Below are positions 1-8,028 of a stretch of 34,624 bases of DNA, piece by piece; position 1 is the stretch's first letter; each line of letters opens with the position of its first letter. The position numbers and the translations under genes are program-made. The notes under the pieces were generated by a model. That model was given only the letters and a program-made list of their open reading frames with translations. It was not told the origin of the DNA and searched no databases. The stretch is from NCBI GenBank assembly GCA_944322805.1, contig CALUQC010000026.1, forward strand, positions 1 through 34,624, read 5' to 3'. Origin of the DNA: an uncultured Bacteroidales bacterium. GTDB lineage: Bacteria > Bacteroidota > Bacteroidia > Bacteroidales > UBA932.

Positions 1-658
1 TGCATATATCCGCCGCCTTTCTCGAAAACCTGTACCTGCTTCGTGTGGCGTAGATGGCGTATATTGCCCCGGCAAACAGCACGCAGAGCGCCAGCACCAC
101 CCACCACAGGCTGAAATTCATGTTTTCCTCGAACGGCTTCCACATCTTTTCGACGAAGAAACCTCCGAACTCCTGCCATTTGAACACTAACAGGGCAACA
201 AGGAACAGGAACATCGTCACCATATCCCATGACCGCTCCAGGACCACCGTTCCCAGTACCTTGTCGTATGAAGCCTTTTTCTTCACGGTCCCGTCCTCTG
301 ACACCGAAGTGGGGTCGGGCTGCGAATTTCTGGTGATGAATCCGCATCTGACGAATTCTCCGATGCGCGGGAAGATGAAGTTTGCTATGTAGCCGATGTT
401 GACTGCATTGAAAGCCGTGATCCTGCGTATGCTCCCGTCGATGGGAAGAATGATTTCGCGCCAGCGTATGCCCCTGAACCAGAAGGCGGCGATGCCTGCA
501 CCCATCGAGACGAGGATGTATCCCCAGCGGCAGGACTTGAGACCCGAGATGAAATCATCCCATTTCACGCCCCTGAAAGTGAAGTAGAGGATGACACAGG
601 CCGCTGCGGCGGATAACATGTATTTTATGGCTTTGCTTCCGTAGTCCTTGCTGTTCAT
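1..658 (-). CDS. Flippase-like / LPG synthase transmembrane-domain protein (partial, 3' end outside window)
   Basis: The reverse strand from the ATG at 656-658 reads open to the window edge (219 codons seen). The protein starts MNSKDYGSKAIKYMLSAAAA, has several hydrophobic segments (about residues 11-22, 38-50, 75-85 and 145-158) and contains FPRIGEFVRC near residue 90. That resembles the conserved R-x-GE-x-x-R core of the lysylphosphatidylglycerol synthase TM region (UPF0104/YbhN/AglD-type flippase-like family). Members are inner membrane proteins linked to lipid or polyprenyl-sugar transfer or flipping; the Bacteroidetes copies usually have no assigned substrate. The full family length is about 320-350 residues, so roughly a third is missing here. 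It is transcribed divergently from the kinase gene across a 118-base gap. The family call comes from the motif and topology; the substrate is unknown. Confidence 0.75.
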   Translation of the reverse strand, partial: MNSKDYGSKAIKYMLSAAAACVILYFTFRGVKWDDFISGLKSCRWGYILVSMGAGIAAFWFRGIRWREIILPIDGSIRRITAFNAVNIGYIANFIFPRIGEFVRCGFITRNSQPDPTSVSEDGTVKKKASYDKVLGTVVLERSWDMVTMFLFLVALLVFKWQEFGGFFVEKMWKPFEENMNFSLWWVVLALCVLFAGAIYAIYATRSRYRFSRKAADIC

Positions 659-679
659 CGCGGAAAAGTTGATGAAGCG

Positions 680-687
680 CAAATTTA
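680..687 (-). promoter_or_regulatory. Bacteroidetes -7 element for the flippase-like gene
   Basis: The minus strand reads TAAATTTG here, a perfect match to the Bacteroidetes -7 consensus TAnnTTTG. It lies 22 bases upstream of the ATG at 658. No clear -33 TTTG/TTG is visible at the expected distance, so this is a partial promoter match. Confidence 0.5.
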
Positions 688-726
688 TCCAAAAAACGGT
701 AAAAACTGCCGGATTTGCATGGAAAC

Positions 727-757
727 TGTGCCGATTTGTTAAAATTACCTATCTTTG
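727..757 (+). promoter_or_regulatory. Predicted promoter for the PfkB-family kinase operon
   Basis: TATCTTTG at 750-757 matches the Bacteroidetes -7 consensus TAnnTTTG. An imperfect -33 (TGTG at 727-730) lies 19 bases upstream. The predicted transcript would start near 764, about 13 bases before the ATG at 777. This rules out the longer in-frame start upstream, because translation from there would begin before the promoter. Confidence 0.55.
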
Positions 758-776
758 CGCCGTAAAATCATACCCG

Positions 777-1787
777 ATGAAATCGATTTTAGGCATGGGC
801 AATGCCCTGACGGATATTCTTGCCGTACTGCAGGACGATACTTTGCTGAGACAGTTCCATCTGCCGAAAGGAAGCATGCAGCATGTGGATATGGCTACAG
901 GAGACAAAATCTGGAAGGCCCTCAAACAGATGGGGGTACAGTATGTGGCCGGAGGGTCGGCGGCAAATACGGTCACGGGGACCGCAATATTCGGCATGCC
1001 GTCCGGATTTATCGGGAAAGTGGGGGATGACGAGCTCGGACACCTGTTCAAAAGCGACCAGGAGCAGTACGGCATCAGGTCCATGCTTATGAAAGGCGTG
1101 AATTCATCCGGGCGGGCCATGGTATTCATCACGGCGCCGAATGCGGAGCGGACTTTCGCGGTCTATTTGGGCGCCGCTCTCGAGCTTGTCCCGGAAGACC
1201 TGAAACCGGAATTTTTCGAAGGCTACGACTATTTCCACATAGAAGGCTACCTTGTCCAGAATCAGGACCTCATACGCAAGGCCGTGGAGCTGGCAAAGTC
1301 GGCGGGGTGCATCGTTTCCTTAGACATGGCATCCTACAATGTGGTGGAGTCCAACGAAGCCTTCCTGCACGATATCGTGGACCATTACGTGGACATAGTA
1401 TTCGCAAACGAGGCAGAGGCCAAGTCCTTTACCGGCCGGGAGCCGCGCGAGGCTCTGGATGAGATAGCCCGGCATTGCGAAATCGCCGTGGTCAAGATAG
1501 GAAAGGACGGCTCCATGGTGAAAAGCGGGGATGAATATCATTACATAAAGGCCTGGCCGGCAGCTCCCGTCGATGCTACCGGGGCGGGGGACACCTATGC
1601 CGCGGGATTCCTTTATGCGCATTCGTTGGGAATGCCGCTGAAAGTCTGCGGCGAGACGGGGTCGATCATTGCGGCAAAGGTCGTGGAAGTCATCGGCACC
1701 AAGATAGATATTCCGCGCTGGAAAGACGCCAAGAGCGAGATACGCGCCCTGATAGCGGCGAACACGGCGGGACATTCTGAATTTTAA
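777..1787 (+). CDS. PfkB-family carbohydrate/adenosine kinase
   Basis: 336 aa. It is an ATP-dependent small-molecule kinase of the ribokinase/PfkB family, cytoplasmic. The N-terminus GMGNALTDILAVL (residues 6-18) is the first substrate-binding strand. GGSAANTVTG near residue 59 is the family glycine-rich substrate region. DATGAGDTYAAGF near residue 264 is PfkB signature 2, with the anion hole GAG and catalytic Asp. Bacteroidetes proteins of this type are often annotated as adenosine kinase, but ribose or other sugars cannot be excluded from sequence. The reading frame stays open 43 codons upstream, but the start at 777 is chosen because the protein then begins exactly at the conserved strand and a -7 promoter element lies just before it. 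It is followed within 12 bases by the DUF6913 gene, probably in one operon. Confidence 0.85.
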   Translation: MKSILGMGNALTDILAVLQDDTLLRQFHLPKGSMQHVDMATGDKIWKALKQMGVQYVAGGSAANTVTGTAIFGMPSGFIGKVGDDELGHLFKSDQEQYGIRSMLMKGVNSSGRAMVFITAPNAERTFAVYLGAALELVPEDLKPEFFEGYDYFHIEGYLVQNQDLIRKAVELAKSAGCIVSLDMASYNVVESNEAFLHDIVDHYVDIVFANEAEAKSFTGREPREALDEIARHCEIAVVKIGKDGSMVKSGDEYHYIKAWPAAPVDATGAGDTYAAGFLYAHSLGMPLKVCGETGSIIAAKVVEVIGTKIDIPRWKDAKSEIRALIAANTAGHSEF

Positions 1788-1798
1788 CTGTGGTCCAT

Positions 1799-2380
1799 AT
1801 GGCTTTTTTCCTTACGGCATTGATACGCAGATCGCGGCTGAAAAAGTACGGCAGCCGTGTCCATACGGGATTCATCCCGCTTAAAGACCTCCGTTCGGCC
1901 ATGGTGGTCATGGACGGGACCGAGCCGCAGTGCATGCAGTACGGGGAAAAGGTCGAAGCGTTCTTCAAAGACAACAATATACGGACTTCGTTTGTTTACA
2001 TCGATTTACGGAAAATATCCAAGGGAGTGGAAGTCTTCGTCCGCGGCGAAGGCGTCATCACCCGGAAAGATTTGTCCATGGCCGGAATCCCTAAAATGAA
2101 AAGGACGGGGAAACTCTTTTCCGGAGACGTCGACCTGCTCGTGAATCTCAGGGACAGCGGTGATTTCACGGGAGATTTCATTTCCAAGGTATCGAAGGCT
2201 AAATTCAAGATAGGTGTGTGCCCGTATCCGGGCAATCCGTTCGATCTTGTCATTACCGCAAGGTCCGGGGCTGAGGATGAAGCCGGGACTGCCGGCGGAG
2301 GCAGTCTGCCGGAAGCGGGGGAGAGCCGCACTGCCGAGAAGATCGATGCCGTTTGCAACTTTTTAATGAAAATAATATAA
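1799..2380 (+). CDS. DUF6913 family protein
   Basis: 193 aa from the ATG at 1799; a GTG at 1790 in the same frame would add three residues. The central part, with KDLSMAGIPKMKRTG followed by FSGDVDLLVNLRDSGDFTGDF and KFKIGV, fits the Bacteroidetes-restricted DUF6913 family. Its hallmark is a D-hh-hN stretch ahead of a K-x-G segment. There is no signal peptide or membrane helix, so it is likely cytoplasmic, and the function is unknown. The C-terminal 40 residues (Ala/Gly/Glu-rich) look disordered. The stop TAA overlaps the ATG of the next gene by one base, so translation of the two is probably coupled. Confidence 0.65.
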   Translation: MAFFLTALIRRSRLKKYGSRVHTGFIPLKDLRSAMVVMDGTEPQCMQYGEKVEAFFKDNNIRTSFVYIDLRKISKGVEVFVRGEGVITRKDLSMAGIPKMKRTGKLFSGDVDLLVNLRDSGDFTGDFISKVSKAKFKIGVCPYPGNPFDLVITARSGAEDEAGTAGGGSLPEAGESRTAEKIDAVCNFLMKII

Positions 2381-3348
2381 TGAAAAATTTGCTCAAATAC
2401 CTTTTCGTGACTGTCAAGGGCATCTGCATGGGTGCGGCCGATGTCATTCCGGGTGTTTCGGGAGGTACCATCGCATTCATGACGGGCATATACGAGGAAC
2501 TCGTCGGCTCCATCAATTCCATCAACATGACGGCGGTCAAGCTGCTCTTTACCGGAAAGTTCAGGCAGTTCTGGCGTCATATCAACGGAAATTTCCTGTT
2601 TTCCCTCATCCTCGGCATCCTCATCAGCATCCTGTCTCTGGCCAAGCTGATGCAGTACCTTCTCGACTATCAGCCGGTGCAGACCTGGGCTTTTTTCTTC
2701 GGTCTCATCGTGGCGTCTTCCATTTTCATCCTGAAAGGTATCAAGGCCTGGAAATTCCGGGATTTCATCATGCTTGTATTCGGCATTGTCCTCGGCGTGG
2801 TGGTCTGCACCCTGTCTCCGACTGAAACGCCGGACGGCCTGTGGTTCATTCTTATTTGCGGAGCCATAGCCATATGCGCCATGATATTGCCGGGCATTTC
2901 CGGCAGCTTTATTCTCCTGGTCCTCGGAAAATACAAATACATGATGTCGGTCATAGCCGATATCGTTTCCGGCAAGGGTGATCTGATGGACTTCGCTACC
3001 GTACTCGTTTTCGTCGTCGGTGCCGCTGCCGGTATCATCGCCTTTTCCAAATTCCTGCACTGGCTGCTCCAGCATTACCACAGGGAGACACTCCTTGTTA
3101 TGGCCGGATTCATCATCGGCTCCTTGGTCAAGGTATGGCCGTGGAGCGACATGCAGACCGTGATATTGTCCCAGTATCCGGAACTGCGCCCCGCAGAGGG
3201 CCTGCTTGCCCCTGAGGTGGTCAGCCAGTATTCCGGAATGGTCGACATGCATGTAGGCGGAGCCGTTGCATTCGCCGTCATAGGCTTTGCCCTTGTCGTC
3301 GGCATCGAACTCGCCAGCTCCTTCATAGCAAAAAAGCGGGAAAAATAG
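2380..3348 (+). CDS. popT: DUF368 membrane protein, PopT-type undecaprenyl phosphate transporter
   Basis: 322 aa polytopic inner-membrane protein. It begins MKNLLKYLFVTVKGICMGAADVIPGVSGGT; the GAADVIPGVSGGT stretch (about residues 20-32) is the DUF368 hallmark. A second, internally repeated copy, ILPGISGSFILLVLG, is near residue 169, matching the inverted-repeat architecture of the family. DUF368 proteins (PopT) were shown in other bacteria to return undecaprenyl phosphate across the cytoplasmic membrane for reuse in cell wall synthesis. The start at 2380 is preferred over an in-frame ATG 27 bases upstream, because it gives the usual N-terminus and overlaps the previous stop (TAATG). The popT symbol is by family membership; transport was not shown for this protein. 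Confidence 0.85.
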   Translation: MKNLLKYLFVTVKGICMGAADVIPGVSGGTIAFMTGIYEELVGSINSINMTAVKLLFTGKFRQFWRHINGNFLFSLILGILISILSLAKLMQYLLDYQPVQTWAFFFGLIVASSIFILKGIKAWKFRDFIMLVFGIVLGVVVCTLSPTETPDGLWFILICGAIAICAMILPGISGSFILLVLGKYKYMMSVIADIVSGKGDLMDFATVLVFVVGAAAGIIAFSKFLHWLLQHYHRETLLVMAGFIIGSLVKVWPWSDMQTVILSQYPELRPAEGLLAPEVVSQYSGMVDMHVGGAVAFAVIGFALVVGIELASSFIAKKREK

Positions 3349-3369
3349 AATTTTAATTCCATTTCACTC

Positions 3370-4527
3370 ATGAGACATTTGGAAATAAGAAATTTCGGAC
3401 CGGTGCAGTATGCAGATATCGAGTTGGGACAGGTAAATATCATAATCGGTATGCAGAGTTCCGGCAAAAGCTGCGTATTGAAAATCGCATGTCATTGTGC
3501 CTGGGTGGAAAAACGTCTCGAGCTTGCGCAGAAAACAAACGGATTTGAAAAAGGCAGTGCTTTTATTGACTTATTGGCAAGCTATTATAATATGACCGGT
3601 TACATAAGGGAGGATACGTATATCGGTTATGAGACAACGCATCTGAAATTCCACTATGACCATTCGGCAAGGACTTTCAGCATGCAGTGGAAGACAAGCA
3701 GGTGGAACTACAAACGGCCCAAGATCAGTTATGTTCCTGCGGACAGGAATCTCGTGGCTGCCATACCGGGATGGAGTACGCTTTCTTTAGATGAAAATAT
3801 GCTTGAATTCATGGCGAGTTGGGACAGGGCCAGACGATTTCTTAAAAGGGAAGATGATTTCCTTGGTCTCGGTATGACATATCTGTACGATACAATGTCC
3901 AACATGGATAAAATTCAGTTGGATAACGGACAGCCACTTATGCTTAAAGAGGGATCAAGCGGCCTGCAATCGTTGTTGCCGATGTATGTCCATATGGATT
4001 ATTTGACTGAAGGGCAATATGATGACGATGATTCAAGAAGTTCGTATGAGCAGAAAGAAGAACGCCGCCATCTGTTATCGACTATTTATAGTAGTCTGTA
4101 CAAGAAGAAACAGCAGATTCCTTATGAGGAGATAGTGTCAGCCGAAGGGCTTGATTACGGGTTTTCCGAACATCGCCACGCCAAGCGGTTTAGGGAAATT
4201 TACGGGAAATTCGTAAAGACGGACCACAGTGAGATTTTTTTGGAGGAGCCGGAAGATAATTTATTCCCGCCTACGCAATGCCAATTTGTGAACTGGATAC
4301 TTGAGGCTCTTAAAAAGCATAATGACTTATTGTTTATTGCGACACACAGTCCATATATTCTTAATCAGGTGCTGAAAAATTCTCCTGACAGCCTGGCTGT
4401 GTTTTTTACTCACAGGTCAACCGTGGACCGGAGAAAATATTGCATACGGCAGCTTACGGAATATGAGGTGAGAGAAGTATATGATGATGGAGTGGATATG
4501 TTCTTCAATTTTGAATTATACGTATGA
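3370..4527 (+). CDS. AAA family ATPase, ABC/OLD-like (putative defence ATPase)
   Basis: 385 aa. The N-terminus MRHLEIRNFGPVQYADIELG is the typical start of OLD/RecF/SMC-type ATPases. Walker A is GMQSSGKS (27-34), the ABC-like signature is EGSSGLQSL (194-202), Walker B is EIFLEEPEDNLFP (288-300) with E292/E293, and the H-loop is ATHSPYI (324-330). No nuclease domain is fused; the next gene begins inside its stop codon (ATGA) and supplies a TOPRIM-like protein. The pair is clearly more AT-rich than the flanking genes (for example 19 G/C in the 60 bases at 4321-4380) and uses ATA, TTA and TAT codons that neighbours avoid, suggesting recent acquisition. Similar ATPase-plus-nuclease pairs (OLD, PARIS) defend against phages; that role here is inferred. 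It lies 22 bases after popT with no visible promoter. Confidence 0.8.
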   Translation: MRHLEIRNFGPVQYADIELGQVNIIIGMQSSGKSCVLKIACHCAWVEKRLELAQKTNGFEKGSAFIDLLASYYNMTGYIREDTYIGYETTHLKFHYDHSARTFSMQWKTSRWNYKRPKISYVPADRNLVAAIPGWSTLSLDENMLEFMASWDRARRFLKREDDFLGLGMTYLYDTMSNMDKIQLDNGQPLMLKEGSSGLQSLLPMYVHMDYLTEGQYDDDDSRSSYEQKEERRHLLSTIYSSLYKKKQQIPYEEIVSAEGLDYGFSEHRHAKRFREIYGKFVKTDHSEIFLEEPEDNLFPPTQCQFVNWILEALKKHNDLLFIATHSPYILNQVLKNSPDSLAVFFTHRSTVDRRKYCIRQLTEYEVREVYDDGVDMFFNFELYV

Positions 4528-5063
4528 TGAAGAGTAGGCTGTTGTATGTCATGCCAGAGTGTTATGTGGATACCAATTTGATCGAATATCTTTTATCTGC
4601 CGGCGTCAATCATCAGCATTGTTGCTCCAAGGTGGTAGGCCAGTTGAAAACGAAATTCCTTGACCGGTTTGCAATAGGTATCATTGACAGGGACAAAGTG
4701 GAATTGGGATATATAGGGGAATGTGTCAGTCTGGCCCGGACGGATCATTTGACACTGATGAAGCATAAGGTTAAGGAGCAATATCTCATCACAGTGGCGC
4801 CGGCAATGGACCGGTTTATATTGGACTGTGCGAAAGAGCAGAATATAGATACTACTCGATTTGATATACCCTCGGACCTGAAAGGTTTTACAAGAATATC
4901 AAAATCGGTGAATTCCAATAATGACCCCCGGTTCAGGTCATTATTCGCTGCAATAAATAATCATCCGGAAATCAGGATATTGAAACATGCATTGGAGCAT
5001 TTGTGTGAAAAGAAATACAAAGCGGATACAGGTGTTTTAATATCCGTGTTTTCCGGAAAATAA
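4524..5063 (+). CDS. Small TOPRIM-like protein, putative effector partner of the ATPase
   Basis: 179 aa, no confident family recognised. It overlaps the ATPase stop by four bases (ATGATGA); the ATG three bases later is an equally good start. LLYVMPECYVDTNLIEYLL (residues 6-24) resembles the first TOPRIM strand with its catalytic glutamate (E12) followed by D16. FAIGIIDRDKVELG (49-62) resembles the TOPRIM DxD motif (D55, D57) at the end of a hydrophobic strand. Together this is the E...DxD arrangement of OLD, DnaG and DUF4435 nuclease domains, in a shortened form. There are no membrane segments. It may be the toxic or nucleolytic effector controlled by the ATPase. Low GC matches that gene, so they probably arrived together. 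The stop is only 17 bases from the convergent gltX stop. Confidence 0.65.
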   Translation: MMKSRLLYVMPECYVDTNLIEYLLSAGVNHQHCCSKVVGQLKTKFLDRFAIGIIDRDKVELGYIGECVSLARTDHLTLMKHKVKEQYLITVAPAMDRFILDCAKEQNIDTTRFDIPSDLKGFTRISKSVNSNNDPRFRSLFAAINNHPEIRILKHALEHLCEKKYKADTGVLISVFSGK

Positions 5064-5080
5064 ATTCGTTGCTTCAGACG

Positions 5081-6718
5081 TCAGCATCCCAATGCGGACT
5101 TGATGTGGTCGATGCGGCGGGAGAATTCGGCTTTGCCGATGAGGGTGACAATGTCGGCGATGCCGAGGCCGCTCGAAGCTCCGACCAGGGCGAGACGCAG
5201 GCAGTTCATCACCTTGCCCATCGGCCATTCATTGCCCCGGATGTACTCCTCAAGAGGTCCCTCGAGGCTTTCTTTCGTGAATTCTCCGTCGAAACCGGCG
5301 ATGAAATCCGCCACTTTCAGGGCCAGAGAATAGTTTTCCTCTTTCCAGAATTTGGCTGCATCCTTTTCGGCATACGAGGCCGGTGCGGTGAAAAGATAAG
5401 AGGCGATGTCCCAGAAGTCGGCCACGAAAGTCGCCCTTTCCTTTATCAGGGACACGATACGGCGCACATAGGCTTTCGTGAAGATATGGTTTTTGAAATC
5501 AGCACCCTGCACGGTCACTTCCGCCCCTGCGGTCAGGGCGCATTTCGGACATTCCACTATCTGCATGCCGTGGCTCTCGAGTACCGGGACGAAAAGTTCC
5601 GTGAGTTCGTCATCGGACTTCATGCGTAGATATTCCTTGTTGTACCATTTGGCCTTGTCCGGGTTGAATCTGGCTCCGGACTTGATGACACGCTCCAAGG
5701 AGAAGGCAGACACCAGTTCAGGCATGGTGAACAGCTCCCTGTCGTCTCCCGGATTCCATCCGAGCATGGCCAGCATGTTCACGAAAGCCTCGGGGAAATA
5801 GCCGTCCTCACGGTAGCCGCGGGAGACTTCGCCCTCTGCATTCGTCCATTTCAGCGGAAAGACCGGGAAGCCGAGCCTGTCGCCGTCCCTCTTGCTCAGT
5901 TTGCCTTTGCCGTCCGGCTTCAACAGGAGGGACAGATGTGCGAAACGCGGCTGCGTATCCTGCCAGCCGAATGCCTCGTAGAGCAGATAGTGCAGAGGGA
6001 GGGACGGAAGCCATTCCTCTCCCCGGATGACCTCGGTGATTTCCATCAGATGGTCGTCCACGATGTTTGCCAGATGATATGTAGGCAGTTCGTCCGCTCT
6101 TTTCCACAGGACCTTGTCATCGAGCGTGTCGGTATTCACCTCGATGTGTCCGCGGATCAGGTCGTCCATTTTTACGATACGGTTTTCCGGCATCTTGAAA
6201 CGTATGGTCCAGTCGGTATGCGTCTCGAGAAGCGGCCGCCATTCGCTTTCAGGCATGGAAAGCGAGTTGCGGAGACTCTTGCGCGTGATATGGTTGTAGA
6301 TGAAGGTTTCCTTGCGGGCTTCCATCTCCGCACGTTTGGCCGACAGCTCTTCCGCGGTGTCGAAGGCATAGTAGGCATATCCCTTTTCCACGAGTTCTTC
6401 CGCATATTTCCTGTAGATTCCCCGCCGCTGCGACTGCCTGTATGGGGCATGGGGATGTTTTTCCGACGGAGTCTCGACTACATTGCCGGAGGCATCCACA
6501 CCTTCGTCAGGGATGATTCCGCACCAGTTCAGGGCTTCAATGATGTATTTTTCCGCTCCCGGAACGAATCTCTGCGAGTCCGTATCCTCTATCCTTATGA
6601 TGAAGTCTCCGCCATGCTGTTTGGCGAAAAGGTAGTTGTAAAGCGCCGTCCTGACTCCTCCCATGTGGAGAGGGCCGGTAGGGGAGGGCGCGAACCTTAC
6701 TCTTGTTCTTCTGTTCAT
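5081..6718 (-). CDS. gltX: Glutamyl-tRNA synthetase
   Basis: 545 aa, class I aminoacyl-tRNA synthetase that charges tRNA-Glu in the cytoplasm. FAPSPTGPLHMGGVRTALYNYL (9-30) contains the HIGH-type motif (HMGG). The KMSKS-type loop is GKLSKRDG near residue 275, and RGEEWLPSLPLHYLLYEAF precedes it as in GluRS. The length is slightly above the usual 470-510 of proteobacterial GluRS and typical of Bacteroidetes. The C-terminal half (from about 330) is the anticodon-binding helical part. The gene is on the same strand 44 bases after ftsZ with no clear terminator between them, so it may be read through from the dcw operon. It is the last gene of the minus-strand block. Confidence 0.95.
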   Translation of the reverse strand: MNRRTRVRFAPSPTGPLHMGGVRTALYNYLFAKQHGGDFIIRIEDTDSQRFVPGAEKYIIEALNWCGIIPDEGVDASGNVVETPSEKHPHAPYRQSQRRGIYRKYAEELVEKGYAYYAFDTAEELSAKRAEMEARKETFIYNHITRKSLRNSLSMPESEWRPLLETHTDWTIRFKMPENRIVKMDDLIRGHIEVNTDTLDDKVLWKRADELPTYHLANIVDDHLMEITEVIRGEEWLPSLPLHYLLYEAFGWQDTQPRFAHLSLLLKPDGKGKLSKRDGDRLGFPVFPLKWTNAEGEVSRGYREDGYFPEAFVNMLAMLGWNPGDDRELFTMPELVSAFSLERVIKSGARFNPDKAKWYNKEYLRMKSDDELTELFVPVLESHGMQIVECPKCALTAGAEVTVQGADFKNHIFTKAYVRRIVSLIKERATFVADFWDIASYLFTAPASYAEKDAAKFWKEENYSLALKVADFIAGFDGEFTKESLEGPLEEYIRGNEWPMGKVMNCLRLALVGASSGLGIADIVTLIGKAEFSRRIDHIKSALGC

Positions 6719-6762
6719 TTTGCTGTATCTTTTATTTCTGTTTTTCCGGACGCCGTATTCCG

Positions 6763-8022
6763 CTACGCCTTGAACGGCGCATCCTGGCTGTCTTTCCTCA
6801 ATCCGCGCCGTATGGCCGCCACCGACTCCAAAGAACTGATGTTCTGGCCTTCCTCCACTATCAGGGCAGGCACATTCCCTTCCTCGAAATGGAACTTGCG
6901 GATATTGTTCGTATCGTTGAATACTATCTTGATGCTTTCCTGGCTGTCTGGCAGCTCGATTTCTCCGCTCATCTTCGATGCGGCCCTGTCGTAGACGAAA
7001 TCCTGGCCTATGACGATAAGATTTCCGAGATTCACGTTGGTGATGCTGCTCAGCTTGTTCATCTTGAATCCCGTAGCTATTACGGTGATGCTTATCTTGT
7101 CACCGGTATCCGGATTCTCGTCGAAGATGATGCCCCGCTTGAAATTGCTGGCATTGCCGGTGTATTCGTTGATTTTCTTGTTTAACGTATTCATCTCGTC
7201 CATGGAGAGACCGTGCTCGTTTTTCCCGACAGTGATGTTTATCAGGACGTTCTTTGCGGTCTTCAGGTCGAAATCGTTCAGCAGAGGGGACTCTAAGGCC
7301 TCCTTGATGGCATCCTCTATCCTGTTCTCCCCGCTTCCGCACCCGCAGCCCATCAGCGCCATCCCGCTGCCGCGCATCATCCGGCTGACATCCTCGAAGT
7401 CCACGTTGATGTAGCCGGGCTTGGTGATGATTTCGATTACGCCGCGGACTGCCGTGGCTAAAATCTCGTCCGCTTTCGGGAATGCATCGTGTATGAGCAG
7501 GCTCCCGTAGTATTCGTACAGCTTCTCGTTGTTTATTATGAGCATGCTGTCCACGCATTTCTCCAGTTCCCTGATGCCGTCGATGGCCCGGGACAGGAAT
7601 TCGTTCCCTTCATTCAGGAACGGCAGCGTCACGACAGCCACGGTCAGTATGCCCCTTTCCTTGGCCATGGACGCAATCACTGGTGACGCCCCCGTGCCCG
7701 TGCCTCCGCCCATTCCTGCCGTAATGAACAGCATCTTGGTGCCGGAGTCGAGCAGTACGGACGCTATCCTGTCCTGAGCTTCAAGCGCAGCGTTGCGCCC
7801 TTTTATGGGGTCGCATCCGGCTCCGAGGTTGCCTATCTGGAGCTTGTTCGGCACGCTGCTTTTCATCAGGGCCTGCGGGTCCGTGTTGCACACGAAAAAG
7901 TCGCAGCCCTCTATTTTCTGGTCATACATGTAGGAGACGGCATTGCAGCCGCCGCCTCCCACACCGATGACTTTTATTATCGAATTCTTCTGATCCCAGC
8001 CGGTAGGTAATATGTCGTCCAT
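6763..8022 (-). CDS. ftsZ: Cell division GTPase FtsZ
   Basis: 419 aa tubulin homologue that polymerises into the Z ring. IKVIGVGGGGCNAVSYM (16-32) is the N-terminal GTP-binding strand and loop. ITAGMGGGTGTGASPVIA, near residue 100, is the tubulin signature, and the T7-loop region NVDFEDVSRMMRGSGMALMG follows near 200. After the core (about residue 320) the linker is modest. The end is SSLESVAAIRRGLRK followed by a short tail; the AIRRGLRK part may be the conserved C-terminal peptide that docks FtsA, though it departs from the usual P-hh-hRR form. The ATG lies six bases after the ftsA stop, so both proteins are likely made from one mRNA. Confidence 0.97.
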   Translation of the reverse strand: MDDILPTGWDQKNSIIKVIGVGGGGCNAVSYMYDQKIEGCDFFVCNTDPQALMKSSVPNKLQIGNLGAGCDPIKGRNAALEAQDRIASVLLDSGTKMLFITAGMGGGTGTGASPVIASMAKERGILTVAVVTLPFLNEGNEFLSRAIDGIRELEKCVDSMLIINNEKLYEYYGSLLIHDAFPKADEILATAVRGVIEIITKPGYINVDFEDVSRMMRGSGMALMGCGCGSGENRIEDAIKEALESPLLNDFDLKTAKNVLINITVGKNEHGLSMDEMNTLNKKINEYTGNASNFKRGIIFDENPDTGDKISITVIATGFKMNKLSSITNVNLGNLIVIGQDFVYDRAASKMSGEIELPDSQESIKIVFNDTNNIRKFHFEEGNVPALIVEEGQNISSLESVAAIRRGLRKDSQDAPFKA

Positions 8023-8028
8023 GATAAG

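Noticed and set aside
648..776. N-terminal extension of the PfkB-family kinase
   Set aside because: It would start before the predicted promoter and overlap the divergent gene's start; the family N-terminus begins at 777.
1996..3252. A 418-codon open frame on the minus strand opposite DUF6913 and DUF368
   Set aside because: Composition (rich in His, Asp, Gln, Glu) is typical of antisense shadows; the plus-strand genes match known families.
6719..6762. Possible terminator between ftsZ and gltX
   Set aside because: No stable stem followed by a T run could be found on the minus strand.
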